Shown here: positions 8,165 to 15,903 of the stretch, one piece after another
How the letters are laid out: each line of letters opens with the position of its first letter
How positions within the stretch are numbered: position 1 is the first letter of the stretch
Assembly (NCBI GenBank): GCA_022013205.1
Contig: JAKLQT010000244.1
Location: forward strand, 1 to 36,843
From: Candidatus Omnitrophota bacterium
GTDB lineage: Bacteria; Omnitrophota; Gorgyraeia; B26-G9
Direction of reading: 5' to 3'
Length of the DNA stretch: 36,843 bases
Notes under the pieces: generated by a model
What the model saw: the letters and a program-made list of their open reading frames with translations, nothing else
What the model was told of the DNA's origin: nothing
Databases searched by the model: none
Position numbers and translations under genes: made by a program

Positions 8165-10026
8165 GCTCAATATTATTATCCATTTTATGTTCATTTTTTA
8201 TTTTTGCCGCTTACCTGGTCGTTTGCTCTCCTTTGCAAGAAAAAGACGATATTGTAACCGCCGGTTTTACGCTGGCGGTTTTCCAAATCATAATATCCGA
8301 AATATTGCTCGGCATATTCGGTTTACTTACCCCTTCTCTTGTCCTTTCCGCTAACATGATAATCCCCTGCCTTATTATCCGGCTAAGAAGAAAGCACCTC
8401 AATTTAAAAAAACTGCGGTTAACGGTTCCTCAGCATTATTTTAAAAACACAAATACAATCTTCATCTGTCAAATGATTTTCGTAAGCTACGGGCTTATTA
8501 TCTTTTTCGGGCTCTTGATTCCTCCCTATGCCTGGGACAGCATCTCTTATCACCTGCTTAGCGTATTCACCTGGCTAAAGGCAGGAAAATTAATCATGGT
8601 TCAGCCGTTGTATGATACCTCGTTTTTTCCGATGAACGGAGCGCTTATGATGTTCTGGGTGTATCTCACCAGCCAAAACCTCCATCTTATCAACCTCGTA
8701 CAACTGCCCTTTGCCTTTATGCTCGCTTTCGCGACTTACAGCCTGGCCCGCAAATGCAATATCGCCGGCGCCTCTAAAGTTATTCCTATTGTCCTGTTAA
8801 CACCGGTAATAATGCTGTTATCCTCCGTTGAATATGTAGACATCATCTTTGCCTGTTTCGTAATTATCGGTTTAAATTTTATTATTGGTTACCTGCGCAC
8901 GAAAACACCTGTTTTTATCCCGCTGGCCTGTATTGCCTTAAGTCTCGCCGGCGGCACAAAGCCCGGCGGTTTCTGGCTAATAATCGGGGCTTTATTGTTT
9001 TTATGCTTTCTCAGGACAAAGAAAGCACCTATCAAATACATCTTAAGCGGGCTTATGCTTGTATGTATCAGCGGCGGCTGGTGGTTTATCAGAAATATTA
9101 TCTTGACCGGCAACCCCATATTTCCTTATTCTCTCACCATCTTTGGGATTAAGCTGTTAAAAGGCACTACCGCGCTGGATAAAGTATCTCCATACAGCCA
9201 ATGGTTTGTCGATGCTAAATGGCAATGGATTCTTTATCCCCTTCAGGAAAAAATCCGCGGTAATTTTACTTATTCCATTGAAAACGGATTCGGGATGCAA
9301 TTTGTTTTAGGCTTGGCCGCCTTATGCTACGCCATATATCTATCAATAATAAAAAAAGACAGGCTATCATGTCTTGTTTTCTTGATTTTCCCCGTAACGA
9401 TATGTTTCTGGACTACGGCGGTTACCTGTTCCGTGCCCAGATATATTATATTTTTATGTTCCATAACCGCGATTGCCTTCACCTATGTGTATGATCATCT
9501 GAATAACCGACAGCAAAAAATCATGGACATTATGATAACCTACGCCTTATTTTTTTCTTTTCTGGCCTGTCTGCCCATATTAATTCCACACGAGGCAAAC
9601 GTCTTGAATGCTTATTTTAAAAACCATAAATTATCCGCTTATGAGTATTATAGATGGGAATACGGTTCCATAGCAAAGGCATGGGAATGGCTGGATAAAA
9701 ACATTCCTCCGGGAAGCGTTATTGCTTACAATCATCCGGAGTTGATAACCCCTCTCTACGGAGAGAAACTGCAGAATAATATTATTCATATCGCTCCTTA
9801 TGATTTTCCCAACGCCGGGAAGAACGCGCCAAGAACCTATAGCCGTTGGAAAAAACTATTAGAAAAAAATAATGTTGCATATTTTCTCGCGTATATCCCA
9901 TACTGGAATATTAATACCGGTTATGCGGATTTCTCATGGCCGCAAAAGCACCCGGAGGATTTCGCGGTGTTAAGAAAATGGGATTTTGACACTAAACATC
10001 CGGTCATCATTTATAAGGTACGTTAA
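8161..10026 (+). CDS. GT-C-fold membrane glycosyltransferase, PMT/ArnT-like (621 aa)
   Basis: The protein has about a dozen hydrophobic spans over residues 1-480 and a soluble C-terminal part. The first large extracytoplasmic loop carries an acidic motif, PPYAWDSISYH (Asp126), where GT39/PMT-like enzymes have their catalytic acid. A later loop has GGTKPGG, resembling the TKxxG stretch of that superfamily. Such enzymes take a sugar from a polyprenyl-phosphate donor and transfer it to a protein, lipid or glycan on the outer side of the inner membrane. The start is fixed by the ATGA overlap with the upstream 51-aa gene. The next gene begins 5 bp after the stop. The substrate is unknown and the family call rests on topology and loop motifs. 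Confidence 0.7.
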   Translation: MSSILLSILCSFFIFAAYLVVCSPLQEKDDIVTAGFTLAVFQIIISEILLGIFGLLTPSLVLSANMIIPCLIIRLRRKHLNLKKLRLTVPQHYFKNTNTIFICQMIFVSYGLIIFFGLLIPPYAWDSISYHLLSVFTWLKAGKLIMVQPLYDTSFFPMNGALMMFWVYLTSQNLHLINLVQLPFAFMLAFATYSLARKCNIAGASKVIPIVLLTPVIMLLSSVEYVDIIFACFVIIGLNFIIGYLRTKTPVFIPLACIALSLAGGTKPGGFWLIIGALLFLCFLRTKKAPIKYILSGLMLVCISGGWWFIRNIILTGNPIFPYSLTIFGIKLLKGTTALDKVSPYSQWFVDAKWQWILYPLQEKIRGNFTYSIENGFGMQFVLGLAALCYAIYLSIIKKDRLSCLVFLIFPVTICFWTTAVTCSVPRYIIFLCSITAIAFTYVYDHLNNRQQKIMDIMITYALFFSFLACLPILIPHEANVLNAYFKNHKLSAYEYYRWEYGSIAKAWEWLDKNIPPGSVIAYNHPELITPLYGEKLQNNIIHIAPYDFPNAGKNAPRTYSRWKKLLEKNNVAYFLAYIPYWNINTGYADFSWPQKHPEDFAVLRKWDFDTKHPVIIYKVR

Positions 10027-10031
10027 ACGCC

Positions 10032-11900
10032 ATGTTCCGAACATTAAAATTTTATCCGCAGCAGACTATAGACCCGGAAAAGATATTCGCGCAGCTGGTT
10101 GAATTCGGCTACAAACGCAGCGAGCAGGTCGCGGAAAAAGGCGATTTTGCCTATCGCGGCTCGATACTCGATATTTACGCGGTGAATTACGAAAGCCCGG
10201 CACGCATCGAACTCGCCTTTGACAGCATCGAAAAGATTTTTACCTTCTCGCGGCAGACGGGAAAAATCATCAGCGAGCAGAATCCGCTCCTCGTCATGCC
10301 GGCAAGGATACTTTCCGCCCGGCAGCAGACGGAGCGCCTATCCATAAATAAATTCGAAGAACTGGAAGAGAACGATTTCCTCGTGCATATCGAACACGGC
10401 ATCGGCCGATACTGCGGCATCAGCGTGCTTAAAGGCAAGCGCCATATTAAAATTGAATACGCGGATAGCGCCTTTTTGTATGTTCCCTTTTCGCAAAAAC
10501 ATCTCCTGCAAAAATACATCGGCTTTAGCGGCCACGCGCCGCGGCTGCACAAGCTCGGCGGCAAGCTCTGGCAAAACACAAAAAATAAGGCGCAAAGAGG
10601 CGTCACCAGTTTTGCCATTGACCTTTTGAAAATCCAGGCAAAACGCAGCGCGCTTTCCGGGTTTTCCTTTTCCGCGGATACCGACTGGCAGCGCGAATTC
10701 GAAAGCCGCTTCCCGTTCCGCGAAACCGCGGACCAGAAAAAGGCCGCGGAAGACGTAAAAAAAGATATGGAGTCCGCGAAACCCATGGACCGGCTGCTCT
10801 GCGGCGATGTCGGCTACGGCAAGACCGAGCTCGCCTTCCGCGCCGCGTTCAAGGCGGTAATGGACAATAAACAGGTGGCCATGCTCGTGCCCACGACCAT
10901 TCTTGCCGAACAACACCACCACAACCTTTCCGAACGCGTTAAAGATTTTCCCGTAAACGTACAGATGCTCAGCCGATTCAAGAACAGCTCCGAACAGGAG
11001 CAAATCATCAAAGGCCTGCATCAAGGCACGGTGGATATCGTTATCGGCACGCACCGGCTTCTTTCCGATGATCTAAGCTTTAAAAAACTCGGGCTGATAA
11101 TCATCGACGAGGAACAGCGCTTCGGCGTCAAGGCAAAGGAAAAACTAAAACACCTGCGCGAGCTTGTCGACGTGCTCACGCTCACCGCCACGCCTATACC
11201 CCGCACATTGTACATGTCGCTTTTAGGCGTAAAAGACATGTCCACGATAAATACGCCTCCGGAAAACCGCCGGCCGATTGAAACTTTCGTAAGCGTTTAT
11301 GACGAGGAACTGGTAAAAAACGCCCTTGCCAACGAACTCGAACGCCACGGCCAGGTCTATTTCATCCATAACCGCATTGAAGACATCGAACAGATTTACG
11401 AACGCATTAAAATTATGCTGCCGCAGGCGCGTATTGCCGTGGGCCACGGCCGCATGCACGAAAAAGACCTGGAAAAGGTCATGCTTGATTTTATCGAACA
11501 TAAAATAGACATCCTTGTATCCACAACCATCGTCGAATCCGGCCTGGATATTCCCAATGCCAATACGCTGATCGTGAACAACGCGCATAATTTCGGCCTG
11601 GCAGACCTCTATCAGTTGCGCGGACGTGTCGGCAGGTTTGACCGCAAGGCTTACGCCTATTTCCTCATCCCCAAACACGCCTCCTTTAACCCGGACGCGA
11701 AAAGAAGGCTAAAATCAATACAAAAATTCACGGAACTCGGTTCCGGATTCAGAATCGCCATGGAAGACCTGGAAATCCGCGGCGCCGGAAACCTGCTCGG
11801 CGAGGAACAGCACGGCTACATCATGTCCATAGGCTTTGACCTTTACTGCCGGCTTCTGAAACAGGCGGTTGAAGCGCTCAAAAAACACGAACATCACTGA
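10032..11900 (+). CDS. mfd: Short Mfd: transcription-repair coupling factor without D2 and D7
   Basis: Residues 1-105 match the second half of the UvrB-like module (GYKRSEQVAEKGDFAYRGSILD). The CarD-like RNA-polymerase-interaction domain follows (about 112-165, FLVHIEHGIGRY). The RecG-like translocase is complete: Walker A GDVGYGKT at 258-265, DEEQ at 359-362, then TLTATPIPRTLYMS, STTIVESGLDIPNAN and LYQLRGRVGR, and the relay region GAGNLLGEEQHGYIMSIG. Usual Mfd proteins are about 1,100-1,150 aa; this one has 622. The first part of the UvrB-like module, including the UvrA-binding domain, and the whole C-terminal D7 domain are absent. It should still push stalled RNA polymerase but may not recruit UvrA. 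No good ribosome-binding site precedes the ATG, so expression may rely on coupling to the GT-C gene. GC content is visibly higher than in that gene. Confidence 0.88.
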   Translation: MFRTLKFYPQQTIDPEKIFAQLVEFGYKRSEQVAEKGDFAYRGSILDIYAVNYESPARIELAFDSIEKIFTFSRQTGKIISEQNPLLVMPARILSARQQTERLSINKFEELEENDFLVHIEHGIGRYCGISVLKGKRHIKIEYADSAFLYVPFSQKHLLQKYIGFSGHAPRLHKLGGKLWQNTKNKAQRGVTSFAIDLLKIQAKRSALSGFSFSADTDWQREFESRFPFRETADQKKAAEDVKKDMESAKPMDRLLCGDVGYGKTELAFRAAFKAVMDNKQVAMLVPTTILAEQHHHNLSERVKDFPVNVQMLSRFKNSSEQEQIIKGLHQGTVDIVIGTHRLLSDDLSFKKLGLIIIDEEQRFGVKAKEKLKHLRELVDVLTLTATPIPRTLYMSLLGVKDMSTINTPPENRRPIETFVSVYDEELVKNALANELERHGQVYFIHNRIEDIEQIYERIKIMLPQARIAVGHGRMHEKDLEKVMLDFIEHKIDILVSTTIVESGLDIPNANTLIVNNAHNFGLADLYQLRGRVGRFDRKAYAYFLIPKHASFNPDAKRRLKSIQKFTELGSGFRIAMEDLEIRGAGNLLGEEQHGYIMSIGFDLYCRLLKQAVEALKKHEHH

Positions 11901-11940
11901 TATCCACATATCTATCGCTAAAAAAAAGCAAAACACGGCC

Positions 11941-11969
11941 TTGTGTTCAGCTGAATTTTATGTTATAGT
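11941..11969 (+). promoter_or_regulatory. Promoter of the surA-like/pdxA/rsmA operon
   Basis: TTGTGT at 11941-11946 and TATAGT at 11964-11969 are 17 bp apart, with a second -10-like TATAAT at 11969-11974. The chaperone gene starts at 12017 after a purine-rich AAGAGAGAAAA stretch. Confidence 0.55.
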
Positions 11970-12016
11970 ATAATGTAAAATTACAACGCGCTAGACAATA
12001 TCCACAAGAGAGAAAA

Positions 12017-13000
12017 ATGAATTACCGTTCAATATTTTCACTATTAATCCTATTCGTAATAAGCATTCTGCTTGTTACTTGCGCCGTCGCGCAGCAGACG
12101 GAATTTACGCAAAAAATTCTCGCCGTAGTCGGCGGTCAAGCAATCACGCAAACCGACGTTGACGAGCTTCTTGCCCCGATCTACCTGCAGTATAAAAACA
12201 CCTATAAAGGCAATGACTTGAAACAAAAACTCGATATCGCCAGGGCAGACATACTCGAACAAATCATTGAGGATAAGCTTATCCTGCATGAGGCAAAACG
12301 CCGGGAGCTGACCGTTGACGAAAAAGAAGTCGATAAGCTTATCGAAGATTTAAAACAGGACTTTTCCTCATGGGAAGAATTCGAACAGGTATTAAAGAAC
12401 CAGAATACCAGCCTCACGGAACTGCGGAAACGTTATCGCGAACAACTGCTCATAAAGAAAGCCGTGGGCAAAGCGATAATCAGCAAAATCATCATTTCAC
12501 CCGGAGAAGTTGCCGATTATTACGAAGCACACAAAAACGATTTCAAAATACCCGAACAAATACATCTGCGCAGTATTTTTCTTAACGTAAATAACAACGA
12601 GGAAGAAATTCAAAAGAAAGCGGACGACATATACGCGCAATTAGAAAAAGGCACGCCTTTCGTAGAACTGGTGGAAAAATATTCCGAAGCGCCCAATGTG
12701 GTCGATGCCGGGGATATGGGCTTTATTAAACGCGGCTCCCTGCGCGCGGAGATTGAAAACACCGTCTTTACGCTTAAAACAGGCGCATACTCCAAACCGC
12801 TCAAAACTCCCGCCGGTTATTATATTTTTAAAATCGAAGGAAAAAAAGAAGCAACAACCTCTCCGCTGGAAAATGTCCAGGAAAACATACGGCGTTATTT
12901 ATTTGAGGAAAAGATTAAAGTAAGATTAAAAGAATGGATTGATAAACTAAAAACAACAACATTGATCGAGGTGAAAACGTATGGCAAAGAAAAAAGCTAA
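12017..13000 (+). CDS. SurA-like periplasmic peptidyl-prolyl isomerase (327 aa)
   Basis: A signal peptide (about 1-26, ending CAVAQQ) is followed by the SurA-type N-terminal chaperone domain, which begins ILAVVGGQAITQTDVDELL and includes the helical EDKLILHEAKRRELTV stretch. One parvulin-type rotamase domain follows (about 175-275), with IHLRSIFLN and DAGDMGFIKRGSL, then AGYYIFKIEGKK. E. coli SurA has two parvulin domains; this shorter form has one, as in many other phyla. It should assist folding of outer-membrane proteins in the periplasm. Its last 20 nt overlap the start of pdxA. The surA-pdxA-rsmA order is also that of E. coli, which supports the assignment. Confidence 0.88.
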   Translation: MNYRSIFSLLILFVISILLVTCAVAQQTEFTQKILAVVGGQAITQTDVDELLAPIYLQYKNTYKGNDLKQKLDIARADILEQIIEDKLILHEAKRRELTVDEKEVDKLIEDLKQDFSSWEEFEQVLKNQNTSLTELRKRYREQLLIKKAVGKAIISKIIISPGEVADYYEAHKNDFKIPEQIHLRSIFLNVNNNEEEIQKKADDIYAQLEKGTPFVELVEKYSEAPNVVDAGDMGFIKRGSLRAEIENTVFTLKTGAYSKPLKTPAGYYIFKIEGKKEATTSPLENVQENIRRYLFEEKIKVRLKEWIDKLKTTTLIEVKTYGKEKS

Positions 13001-14039
13001 AATCGGTATTACCCTGGGCGACCCTGCCGGCATCGGTATGGAAATAACTCTTAAAGCGCTCCAGGACAAAAAAATCCGCGAATCCGCCACTTTTCTGCTT
13101 ATCGGGGATTACGGAGCTCTCACTCATCTGCAGCGTGACCTGAGAATTAAAGCCGTCAACTACCACATTATCTCCGATATCGGGCGGCTGCGTTTAAGCG
13201 AAGAACTCATAAATTTTGTCAACCTGGGAAATATCACCTTCAACATTCCGTACGGGAAAATCGACGGCCGCTGCGGCAAGGCCGCCTATGAATACATAAA
13301 TATGGCCTGCCTGCTCCTGCGTTCTCACGACAACCTTGACGCCTTAGTCACCGCCCCGATCAATAAGGAAGCCCTGCATTTAGCCGGGCACACATTCCAT
13401 GGCCATACCCAGATACTCGCGCAGCGGTTCAAGTCCCGCTACGTACGCATGATGTTCTGCGCGGAAAAACTGCGCGTGGTGCTCGTAACCATCCATGTGC
13501 CGCTGAAGAATGTTCCCGCTCTCGTAACGAAAAAAGAAGTGCAGGACACCATCTTTGCCGTGCAGCGCGTGATGAACACCAATTTCAAGATAAAAAGGCC
13601 GCGCATTGCCGTCTGCGGCCTAAACCCGCACGCCTCGGAAGACGGCTTATTCGGCACGGAAGAAGCGGAACATATTATTCCCGCGATAAAAAAAGCCAAA
13701 GCGCAGCACATAAGGGTTGAAGGCCCCTTCCCCAGCGACACTTTGTTCTGGAAGGCAAAAGAAGGGCAATACGACGCAGTTATCGCCATGTACCATGACC
13801 AGGCCTGCATTCCGTTTAAGACGCTCTATTTCGACAAAGGCGTCAACGTTACGCTCGGGCTTCCGTTCATCCGTACCTCTCCCGACCATGGCACGGCCTT
13901 TGACATCGCCGGGAAAAACATGGCCGACCCGCACGCGATGAAAGAAGCCATCCGTGTAGCGGTGGAAATGACTTCGAACATGCCGCGCAAACGAAAGAAA
14001 AAGAAAATTTATGTCCCGCACATCGAACATTCCGGTTGA
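12981..14039 (+). CDS. pdxA: 4-hydroxythreonine-4-phosphate dehydrogenase
   Basis: This is a full-length PdxA (352 aa; the family is usually about 330). It opens with IGITLGDPAGIGMEI and has the substrate and metal-binding segments TAPINKEALHLAG, HGHTQILA, GLNPHASEDG, YHDQACIPFK and SPDHGTAFDIAGK. The His and Asp residues of these blocks bind the divalent metal. The enzyme oxidises 4-phosphohydroxy-L-threonine with NAD(P)+ in the DXP-dependent pathway to pyridoxal 5'-phosphate. The C-terminus is extended and very basic (PRKRKKKK) where it overlaps rsmA by 29 nt; the start overlaps the chaperone gene by 20 nt. The unit is tightly coupled. GC content is higher than in the flanking islands. Confidence 0.95.
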   Translation: MAKKKAKIGITLGDPAGIGMEITLKALQDKKIRESATFLLIGDYGALTHLQRDLRIKAVNYHIISDIGRLRLSEELINFVNLGNITFNIPYGKIDGRCGKAAYEYINMACLLLRSHDNLDALVTAPINKEALHLAGHTFHGHTQILAQRFKSRYVRMMFCAEKLRVVLVTIHVPLKNVPALVTKKEVQDTIFAVQRVMNTNFKIKRPRIAVCGLNPHASEDGLFGTEEAEHIIPAIKKAKAQHIRVEGPFPSDTLFWKAKEGQYDAVIAMYHDQACIPFKTLYFDKGVNVTLGLPFIRTSPDHGTAFDIAGKNMADPHAMKEAIRVAVEMTSNMPRKRKKKKIYVPHIEHSG

Positions 14040-14856
14040 TTACAAACCGCGGCCGAAAAAAAGGCTCGGGCAGCATTTCCTTATCGATAAAGCGGCGCTG
14101 GGAAACATCCTGGACGCCGCTCGGCTTTCTTCCGAGGACTACGTCCTGGAAATCGGCAGCGGGAGCGGCAACCTCAGCGTACTGCTGGCGAAACAAGCCG
14201 GAAGATTCTACGCCCTGGAAAAGGATACGGCCTTTAACGCGGTTCTTAAAAGCCGGCTCAAACCTTTCCCCTGCAGCAAAATCATCTTCACCGACATACT
14301 CGCGTTTGATATAAAAGAAATATTCGAAGGCAGAAAATATAAAGTGATCGGCAACATCCCCTATTACATCACCTCGCCGATTATCACGCGGCTCATCGAA
14401 CAGCGTGAATACATCGACACGATACTCATAACCATCCAGAAAGAAGTCGCGCAGCGCATCGTTGCCTGCCCGGGGACGAAAAACTACGGACGGCTTTCCA
14501 TACTTGCGCAATTCTACACCAGTCCGGAACTCATAACCATCTTTCCCAAAAAATTATTTTCTCCGGCTCCGGAAGTTGACTCCGCGCTGATACGCCTAAA
14601 AATACTCTCTTCCCCATCCATATCCGTTGCCTCGGAAAAGACGTTTTTTAGGGTGGTAAAGGCGATCTTCGCGCAGCGCAGAAAAACACTGTTAAACGGG
14701 TTGCTCGCCGCCGGCTTCGCGATTAATAAAGAAACAATGCTGGAGATACTGAAGAAAACGGATATTACGCCTTCATGCCGCGGGGAACAGCTAAAACTCT
14801 GCGAAATAGGCAGGCTCAGCGACGCGATCGAGGGATATTCACCGCAAAAGATTTAA
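14011..14856 (+). CDS. rsmA: 16S rRNA dimethyladenosine transferase
   Basis: The protein (281 aa) is a typical RsmA/KsgA. It begins KKRLGQHFL and has SAM-binding motif I EIGSGSGNL (48-55), the acidic LEKD of motif II and the catalytic motif GNIPYYI (114-120). QKEVAQRIVACPGTKNYGRLS follows, and the C-terminal domain carries AIFAQRRKTLLNGL. It dimethylates two adjacent adenines in the 3'-terminal helix of 16S rRNA late in 30S assembly. The start lies inside pdxA (29-nt overlap). Its stop converges with that of the 102-aa gene on the other strand: both end in ATT-TAA over a shared ATTTAAAT. Confidence 0.95.
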   Translation: MSRTSNIPVDYKPRPKKRLGQHFLIDKAALGNILDAARLSSEDYVLEIGSGSGNLSVLLAKQAGRFYALEKDTAFNAVLKSRLKPFPCSKIIFTDILAFDIKEIFEGRKYKVIGNIPYYITSPIITRLIEQREYIDTILITIQKEVAQRIVACPGTKNYGRLSILAQFYTSPELITIFPKKLFSPAPEVDSALIRLKILSSPSISVASEKTFFRVVKAIFAQRRKTLLNGLLAAGFAINKETMLEILKKTDITPSCRGEQLKLCEIGRLSDAIEGYSPQKI

Positions 14857-15161
14857 ATCGCCGAACGCAAAACACGGTCAACTTCAATGGCCTTACGGTC
14901 AAAATCAATGCTGTTCAATTCTATCGGCTCAAGCTCATAAACGGAAGCATCATTGCCCTCTTCTATGATCTGCGCCTTAAATGTACTTACCTCACCTGCG
15001 CTAATGATGTTGTGCATCTCCGTACTTACCAATGCCTTCGGCAACTGCACGGATAAGGGGCATATTGATTCAACAGGCAGCATACAAAAAGCAAAACGGC
15101 TGGACATAACCACAATACTCAGAACTGTTATCGCGGAAATTTTCATATTAATTCTTTTCAT
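14853..15161 (-). CDS. Small exported protein of the tagged family (102 aa)
   Basis: I chose the ATG at 15161 because AGGAG lies 10 nt before it; an in-frame ATG at 15191 has no such site. Residues 1-26 form a signal peptide (MKRINMKISAITVLS, ending RFAFC). SICPLSVQL at 32-40 follows, which resembles the TLxPxxQI box of the larger tagged proteins. The C-terminus is VLRSAI, close to the EQAI-type tails of those proteins. The rest is acidic and has no known fold. The promoter and upstream box at 15236-15299 are shared with three larger members. It could be a minimal member of the family or its small companion. Function is unknown. Confidence 0.6.
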   Translation of the reverse strand: MKRINMKISAITVLSIVVMSSRFAFCMLPVESICPLSVQLPKALVSTEMHNIISAGEVSTFKAQIIEEGNDASVYELEPIELNSIDFDRKAIEVDRVLRSAI

Positions 15162-15235
15162 CTTTCTCACTCTCCTGCTTTCGTTACTCACTTCTCTGTT
15201 TAAAAAAATTAACCGTCTTTTCTAAAAGGTAATTA

Positions 15236-15299
15236 ATTATACCATATATTTTTCTTCTTTGCAACTCAGTCACGCCAAATATTTTATTACTGCAACATA
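15236..15299 (-). promoter_or_regulatory. Family promoter with upstream box, 102-aa gene
   Basis: On the minus strand TTGCAA (15259-15264), 17 bp and TATAAT (15236-15241) form a promoter with an extended -10 (TGG before TATAAT). Twelve bp upstream of the -35 lies TGTTGCAGTAATAAAATATTT (about 15278-15298). The same box with the same promoter geometry precedes the 334-, 1,852- and 1,351-aa genes. Confidence 0.7.
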
Positions 15300-15385
15300 T
15301 TGCAAAACAATGTGTTATATAAATTTATCCGCAGAAAGATTATTCTTCTCTGCAGAAAAAACAAAAACTTGCGGCGTTTTATCCG

Positions 15386-15404
15386 CTATGAGCTATGAGC
15401 TATG
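15386..15404. repeat. Short-word repeat GCTATGA
   Basis: CTATGAGCTATGAGCTATG is a tandem of a 7-bp word. It lies immediately 3' of the decayed tagged gene's stop codon. The same word family occurs at 19019-19068, 21384-21408 and inside miaB. Confidence 0.6.
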
Positions 15405-15814
15405 TTATATCGCCTGTTCGATAAGCTCTAGGCGCTTCTTGTTAAACACTGTATTTTCTCTTTTGCCCCCCCATATCCATCATCTCCACACTTGTAGCCT
15501 TAATCCAATAGTCTTTTATAACCAAGAGGAATCCATATTCTTTCAGCTCTTTTCTCATAGCCAAAGAAAATCATATCCCAGTATTTACTCAAAGTTACTA
15601 AATTTTTGCTATTCCCATTTATCTTTTTTAAAAGGTTTGCCATCCACCTTTCAAAAACATTAATATCCTTCTTAATTCTCCCATGGCTATTTACAACAAC
15701 CTCGCCTGCCCCGCCCCAGGTAATATCTAATACCAAAAACGCCTGAATCAGCGCCAAAGCAATTATTTTAAATATTCTTTTGTTTTTTGGTTTTTCGTAT
15801 TTCCCAATTTCCAT
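15405..15814 (-). pseudogene. Decayed tagged-family gene
   Basis: The minus-strand frame from 15814 has the family leader, NKRIFKIIALALIQAF then LVLDITWGG, followed by about 80 unrecognised residues (GRIKKDINVFERWMANLL) and a stop near 15500. Beyond this stop, and after a run of seven G near 15465, another frame ends RLELIEQAI at 15405-15431, the exact family tail. At least one nonsense change and one frameshift separate head and tail. The N-terminal methionine lies within an intergenic repeat (AAATTTATGG), so the original start may be lost. It is a useful relic because the tail is preserved although it is out of frame. Confidence 0.6.
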
Positions 15815-15903
15815 AAATTTCCATAAATTTCTTATTTCTTCGTTCTCGTCCCAGTGAGCGCAGCGAATGGTTTTAATTTTATTCATCCGGCAAATTTTTA
15901 TTT

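Noticed and set aside
10187..11054. Long minus-strand open frames inside mfd
   Set aside because: They mirror a GC-rich gene with clear helicase motifs on the plus strand; their translations are Ser/Arg- or Phe/Val-rich without motifs.
11900..11960. Terminator after mfd
   Set aside because: The only stem (AACAC with GTGTT) has 5 bp and no T-run.
14853..15191. Longer 112-aa start for the small tagged protein
   Set aside because: The AGGAG ribosome-binding site lies inside that extension and points to the ATG at 15161.
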